DNA of 64,000 bases from Sphingomonadales bacterium 32-65-25 (GTDB lineage: Bacteria; Pseudomonadota; Alphaproteobacteria; Sphingomonadales; Sphingomonadaceae). A model generated the notes under the pieces. It worked only from the letters and a program-made list of their open reading frames with translations. It was not told where the DNA came from and searched no databases. The translations under genes were made by a program, and so were the position numbers. Positions 61,901 through 64,000 of this stretch are shown piece after piece (positions within the stretch are counted from its first letter, which is position 1; each line of letters opens with the position of its first letter). The stretch covers positions 124,001-188,000 of the forward strand of contig NCEU01000001.1 of NCBI GenBank assembly GCA_002280855.1, given 5' to 3'.

Positions 61901-62514
61901 CCCGGCAGCGCCAACCCGGTGGCGATGGCAATCCCGCGCAAGCCAAAGCCGGCGGCAGCGCCAATGATCGCCGCCGGCCACAGCGACAAACCCAGCAGGG
62001 TGAGCCCCACATAAGTTCCCGCCCCCAGCGCCGCGGCCGAAACATAGATTTCGCGCCGCAGCAGGATGGATGGTTCCCCCGCCAACAGATCGCGCACGAT
62101 GCCGCCGAAACTGGCAGTGAGCACACCCATGCCAACCGCCGGCAGCGGCGGCACGCCCAGGCTCAACGCCTTGGCCGCGCCCAGCACGCTATAGGCGCCC
62201 AACCCCAACGCATCGAACCATAGAAGCGCATTCAACCGCCAGCGATCCGCCTTGAACAGCCACACGGAAGCGGCCGCCACCAGGCAGATGCCCAGATAAT
62301 CCGATCGCCCCACCCAGAACACCGGCGCCCCGATCAACAGATCGCGCAACGTGCCGCCGCCGATGCCGGTGATGGCGGCAAAGAAGGCGAAGGTCACGAT
62401 CGTCTGCTTGATCCGCGCCGCCGCCAGCGCGCCCGAAACGGCAAACACTGCCACGCCCGCCATGTCGAGCACGGCCAGCAATGGCTCCAACGGAATGGGC
62501 GCTGCAATGGCCAT
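61873..62514 (-). CDS. TRIC-type/UPF0126 trimeric cation channel family protein
   Basis: 213 aa, seven hydrophobic helices. The two internal repeats each have the glycine-rich kink and arginine: GIGGGTLRDLLIG and ASFGGIVRDLLAGE. Prokaryotic TRIC homologues (YadS-like) conduct potassium ions; physiological role in bacteria unclear. Start MAIAAPIPLEPL at 62514 shares a base with the PepSY gene stop (TGATG). Confidence 0.9.
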   Translation of the reverse strand: MAIAAPIPLEPLLAVLDMAGVAVFAVSGALAAARIKQTIVTFAFFAAITGIGGGTLRDLLIGAPVFWVGRSDYLGICLVAAASVWLFKADRWRLNALLWFDALGLGAYSVLGAAKALSLGVPPLPAVGMGVLTASFGGIVRDLLAGEPSILLRREIYVSAAALGAGTYVGLTLLGLSLWPAAIIGAAAGFGLRGIAIATGLALPGYRPEPEDD

Positions 62515-63164
62515 CACCGCCGCCAGAAATGCCGCACGGTGAGCAGTGCACCAGTGAGCACCACACCCAGGGCCATCAGCGTCGCGGCGATGATCACGGG
62601 GCCATGGGTGTTCTCGCGGTCCTGCCAGTCCAGAATGTGCAGGCCCCAGAACAGATCGTAAAACCGCCACCACGGCGTGCGCACCGCGCCAATCTCGCCC
62701 TGGCTGTTGACATAGACGCGCACATCATCGGCGAATTCCACCCGATATCCCGCCGTTTCACGCCAGTCGCTGGCCGGGTTGGCCGGCGTGATCGCCGTCA
62801 CCGTCACCGGCCCCTCAAGCGTCGTGCCCGCCCGCGCAATGGCTTCGGCCTGCGCGGCACTGATGGCGATAGGCTGGCCGCCGGCATCCAGCAGCCGCTT
62901 GCCGATCTTGTCGGTTAGTTTCCACACCGGCTTACCGAGCAGACTGCCCAGCTCCAACTTTTCGACGCCCTGCAACGCCGGCAACCCGGCCGGTACGCTG
63001 AGCGCCGCCGGCTCCTTGCGCAGCGTCGTCCCTCGCACCTCATCCAGCGGCCTCGCCACCATCACCAGGCCCGATACCACCCACAGGATGATCTGGATGC
63101 CAATGATGACGCCAGTCCACAAATGGAGCCAGCGAACGGTGCGGGTGGCGCGGGGAGAAAGCAT
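62514..63164 (-). CDS. PepSY domain-containing membrane protein
   Basis: 216 aa from ATG 63164 (MLSPRATRTVRWLHLW). Helix 1 LHLWTGVIIGIQIILWVVSG, a periplasmic region with PepSY-like ISAAQAEAIARAG, and helix 2 VIIAATLMALGVVLTGALLTV at the end; WWRFYDLFWGLHILDW lies between. Related to PepSY/PiuB-type proteins linked to iron reduction or uptake, but role not shown. Between the SulP and TRIC genes on one strand. Confidence 0.82.
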   Translation of the reverse strand: MLSPRATRTVRWLHLWTGVIIGIQIILWVVSGLVMVARPLDEVRGTTLRKEPAALSVPAGLPALQGVEKLELGSLLGKPVWKLTDKIGKRLLDAGGQPIAISAAQAEAIARAGTTLEGPVTVTAITPANPASDWRETAGYRVEFADDVRVYVNSQGEIGAVRTPWWRFYDLFWGLHILDWQDRENTHGPVIIAATLMALGVVLTGALLTVRHFWRR

Positions 63165-63239
63165 GAGTTTGGCTGTAGCGGGGTGCGAGCGAGGCGTCAC
63201 CCCTGCGTCTCGCAACCGGCGGCGAGCCCGCAAACTGGC

Positions 63240-64000
63240 TCAGTGCGGGGCCAGCCCCATCTCCACACCGGTCTTGTCGTGCAAGGCGAAGCGGTCGATG
63301 ATGTCGGCGCTGGCCTGATTATAGCCAACCACCTCCACCTCGCACCCATCGCGTCGCAGGCGCGCAACGATCTTGTCCAGCGCGCCCACGCCGGAAATGT
63401 CCCAGAAATGCGCTCGGGTCACGTCAATCACGACACGCCCAACGCCGGTCTCCGCCTGGAACGCCCGCGTGAAGCGGTCAACAGAGGCGAAGAAAATCTC
63501 ACCCGTCACGCGGTAGATGGCCTGCCTATCATCCGGCGCCAGTTCACGCTCAACCGCGAACATGCGCTGCACCTTGCCGGTGAAGAAGATGCCCGACAGC
63601 AGGACCCCAGCGAGCACCCCCAACGACAGATCCCTGGTGGCCACCACCACCACCACCGTGGTCAACATCACCACCGATGATGTCGCCGGATGCCGGCGCA
63701 GGTTGGGGATGGAATTCCAGCTGAACGTGCCGATCGACACCATGATCATCACCGCCACCAGCGCCGGCATCGGCACCTGGCCCACATACGGCCCCAGCAC
63801 CGCCAGCAGGAACAGCAGGAACGCCCCCGCCACAAAGGTGGACAGGCGCCCGCGCCCGCCGGAAGTGACGTTGATCACCGATTGGCCGATCATCGCGCAG
63901 CCACCCATGCCACCAAACAGCGCCGCCACGATATTCGCTCCGCCCTGCCCGGCGCATTCCTGGCGCTTGTTGCTGTCGGTGTCGGTCAGATCATCGACGA
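63240..64000 (-). CDS. SulP family anion transporter with STAS domain (5' end beyond window)
   Basis: Reads from the right edge leftward, open at base 64000. Visible part: the family string DLTDTDSNKRQECAGQGG, membrane helices (FVAGAFLLFLLAVLGPYVG and others), and a C-terminal STAS domain (VVIDVTRAHFWDISGVGALD) ending GLAPH. SulP proteins carry sulfate, bicarbonate or dicarboxylates; the presence of a STAS domain gives no further clue. About 253 residues are in view of a usual 480-550. Confidence 0.9.
   Translation of the reverse strand, partial: VDDLTDTDSNKRQECAGQGGANIVAALFGGMGGCAMIGQSVINVTSGGRGRLSTFVAGAFLLFLLAVLGPYVGQVPMPALVAVMIMVSIGTFSWNSIPNLRRHPATSSVVMLTTVVVVVATRDLSLGVLAGVLLSGIFFTGKVQRMFAVERELAPDDRQAIYRVTGEIFFASVDRFTRAFQAETGVGRVVIDVTRAHFWDISGVGALDKIVARLRRDGCEVEVVGYNQASADIIDRFALHDKTGVEMGLAPH

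Noticed and set aside
1..64000. CRISPR arrays, rRNA operons, intact IS elements, prophage
   Set aside because: No regularly spaced repeats, no rRNA sequence, no transposase or integrase reading frame and no phage structural genes were seen.

Overview
The window is a dense, GC-rich stretch of an alphaproteobacterial chromosome, most likely from the Sphingomonadales. Pointers to this are the gene orders holB-metG-tatD-MBL hydrolase, hisS-prfA-prmC, ffh-rpsP-rimM-trmD-rplS and ybgC-tolQRA/tolB-pal, the abundance of ATGA/GTGA stop-start overlaps, and an HTH/small-protein/membrane-protein trio of sphingomonad type. Almost all of it is housekeeping sequence. I see no rRNA, CRISPR array, intact insertion sequence or prophage. 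The one RNA gene I recognise is an elongator tRNA-Met.

Layout. 0-3.5 kb: the holB(partial)-metG-tatD-metallo-beta-lactamase operon, in which the MBL protein has lost the first half of its HxHxDH zinc motif. 3.5-7.2 kb: YeiH-type exporter with a nested palindrome at its promoter, mazG, and a secreted serine hydrolase. 7.2-10.4 kb: hisS-prfA-prmC. 10.4-18.4 kb: M61 peptidase, SMR transporter, ppa, an ispG operon with two small membrane proteins and a GNAT, a NUDIX hydrolase, an EF-hand protein and an acyl-CoA carboxyltransferase. 18.7-20.5 kb: a LuxR-HTH protein with a C-terminal membrane anchor, a small helical protein and a multi-pass membrane protein, with attenuator-like hairpins between the first two. 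20.7-26.1 kb: uvrA, a sterol-desaturase-like pair and a divergent LysR regulator.

26.1-28.2 kb is the clearest accessory locus. A DNA methyltransferase with a fused nuclease-like domain is preceded by the cut-off N-terminus of a different (ISP-like) restriction-modification protein. The pair is enclosed by two nested pairs of inverted repeats, a 40-bp outer and a 31-bp inner pair. Next to it, at 28.35 kb, lies an AAA+ ATPase whose N-terminus carries two 24-residue MshEN-type motifs separated by exactly five residues, suggesting cyclic-di-GMP control.

29.9-41 kb: MipA-like porin, YdcH and a DksA-like zinc protein, pdxH, phzF-like, dapF, ftsY, a GGDEF-EAL protein, then ffh and the S16/L19 operon. 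Both SRP-pathway GTPases lie within 5 kb of each other. 41-49 kb: the Tol-Pal envelope system, split between tolA and tolB by an opposite-strand amidohydrolase, then fmt-truA and a 41-aa membrane peptide behind a perfect -24/-12 sequence. 49-54.3 kb: alkaline phosphatase, a 2OG-Fe(II) oxygenase, a decayed DUF481 paralogue next to its intact copy, tRNA-Met and a nitronate monooxygenase. 54.3-57.3 kb: yajC-secD-secF. 57.3-64 kb: DUF815 ATPase, two DUF3011 secreted proteins, sppA, a TRIC-type channel, a PepSY protein and a SulP transporter cut by the right edge.

All calls come from reading the sequence and from memory of protein families. No database search was run.
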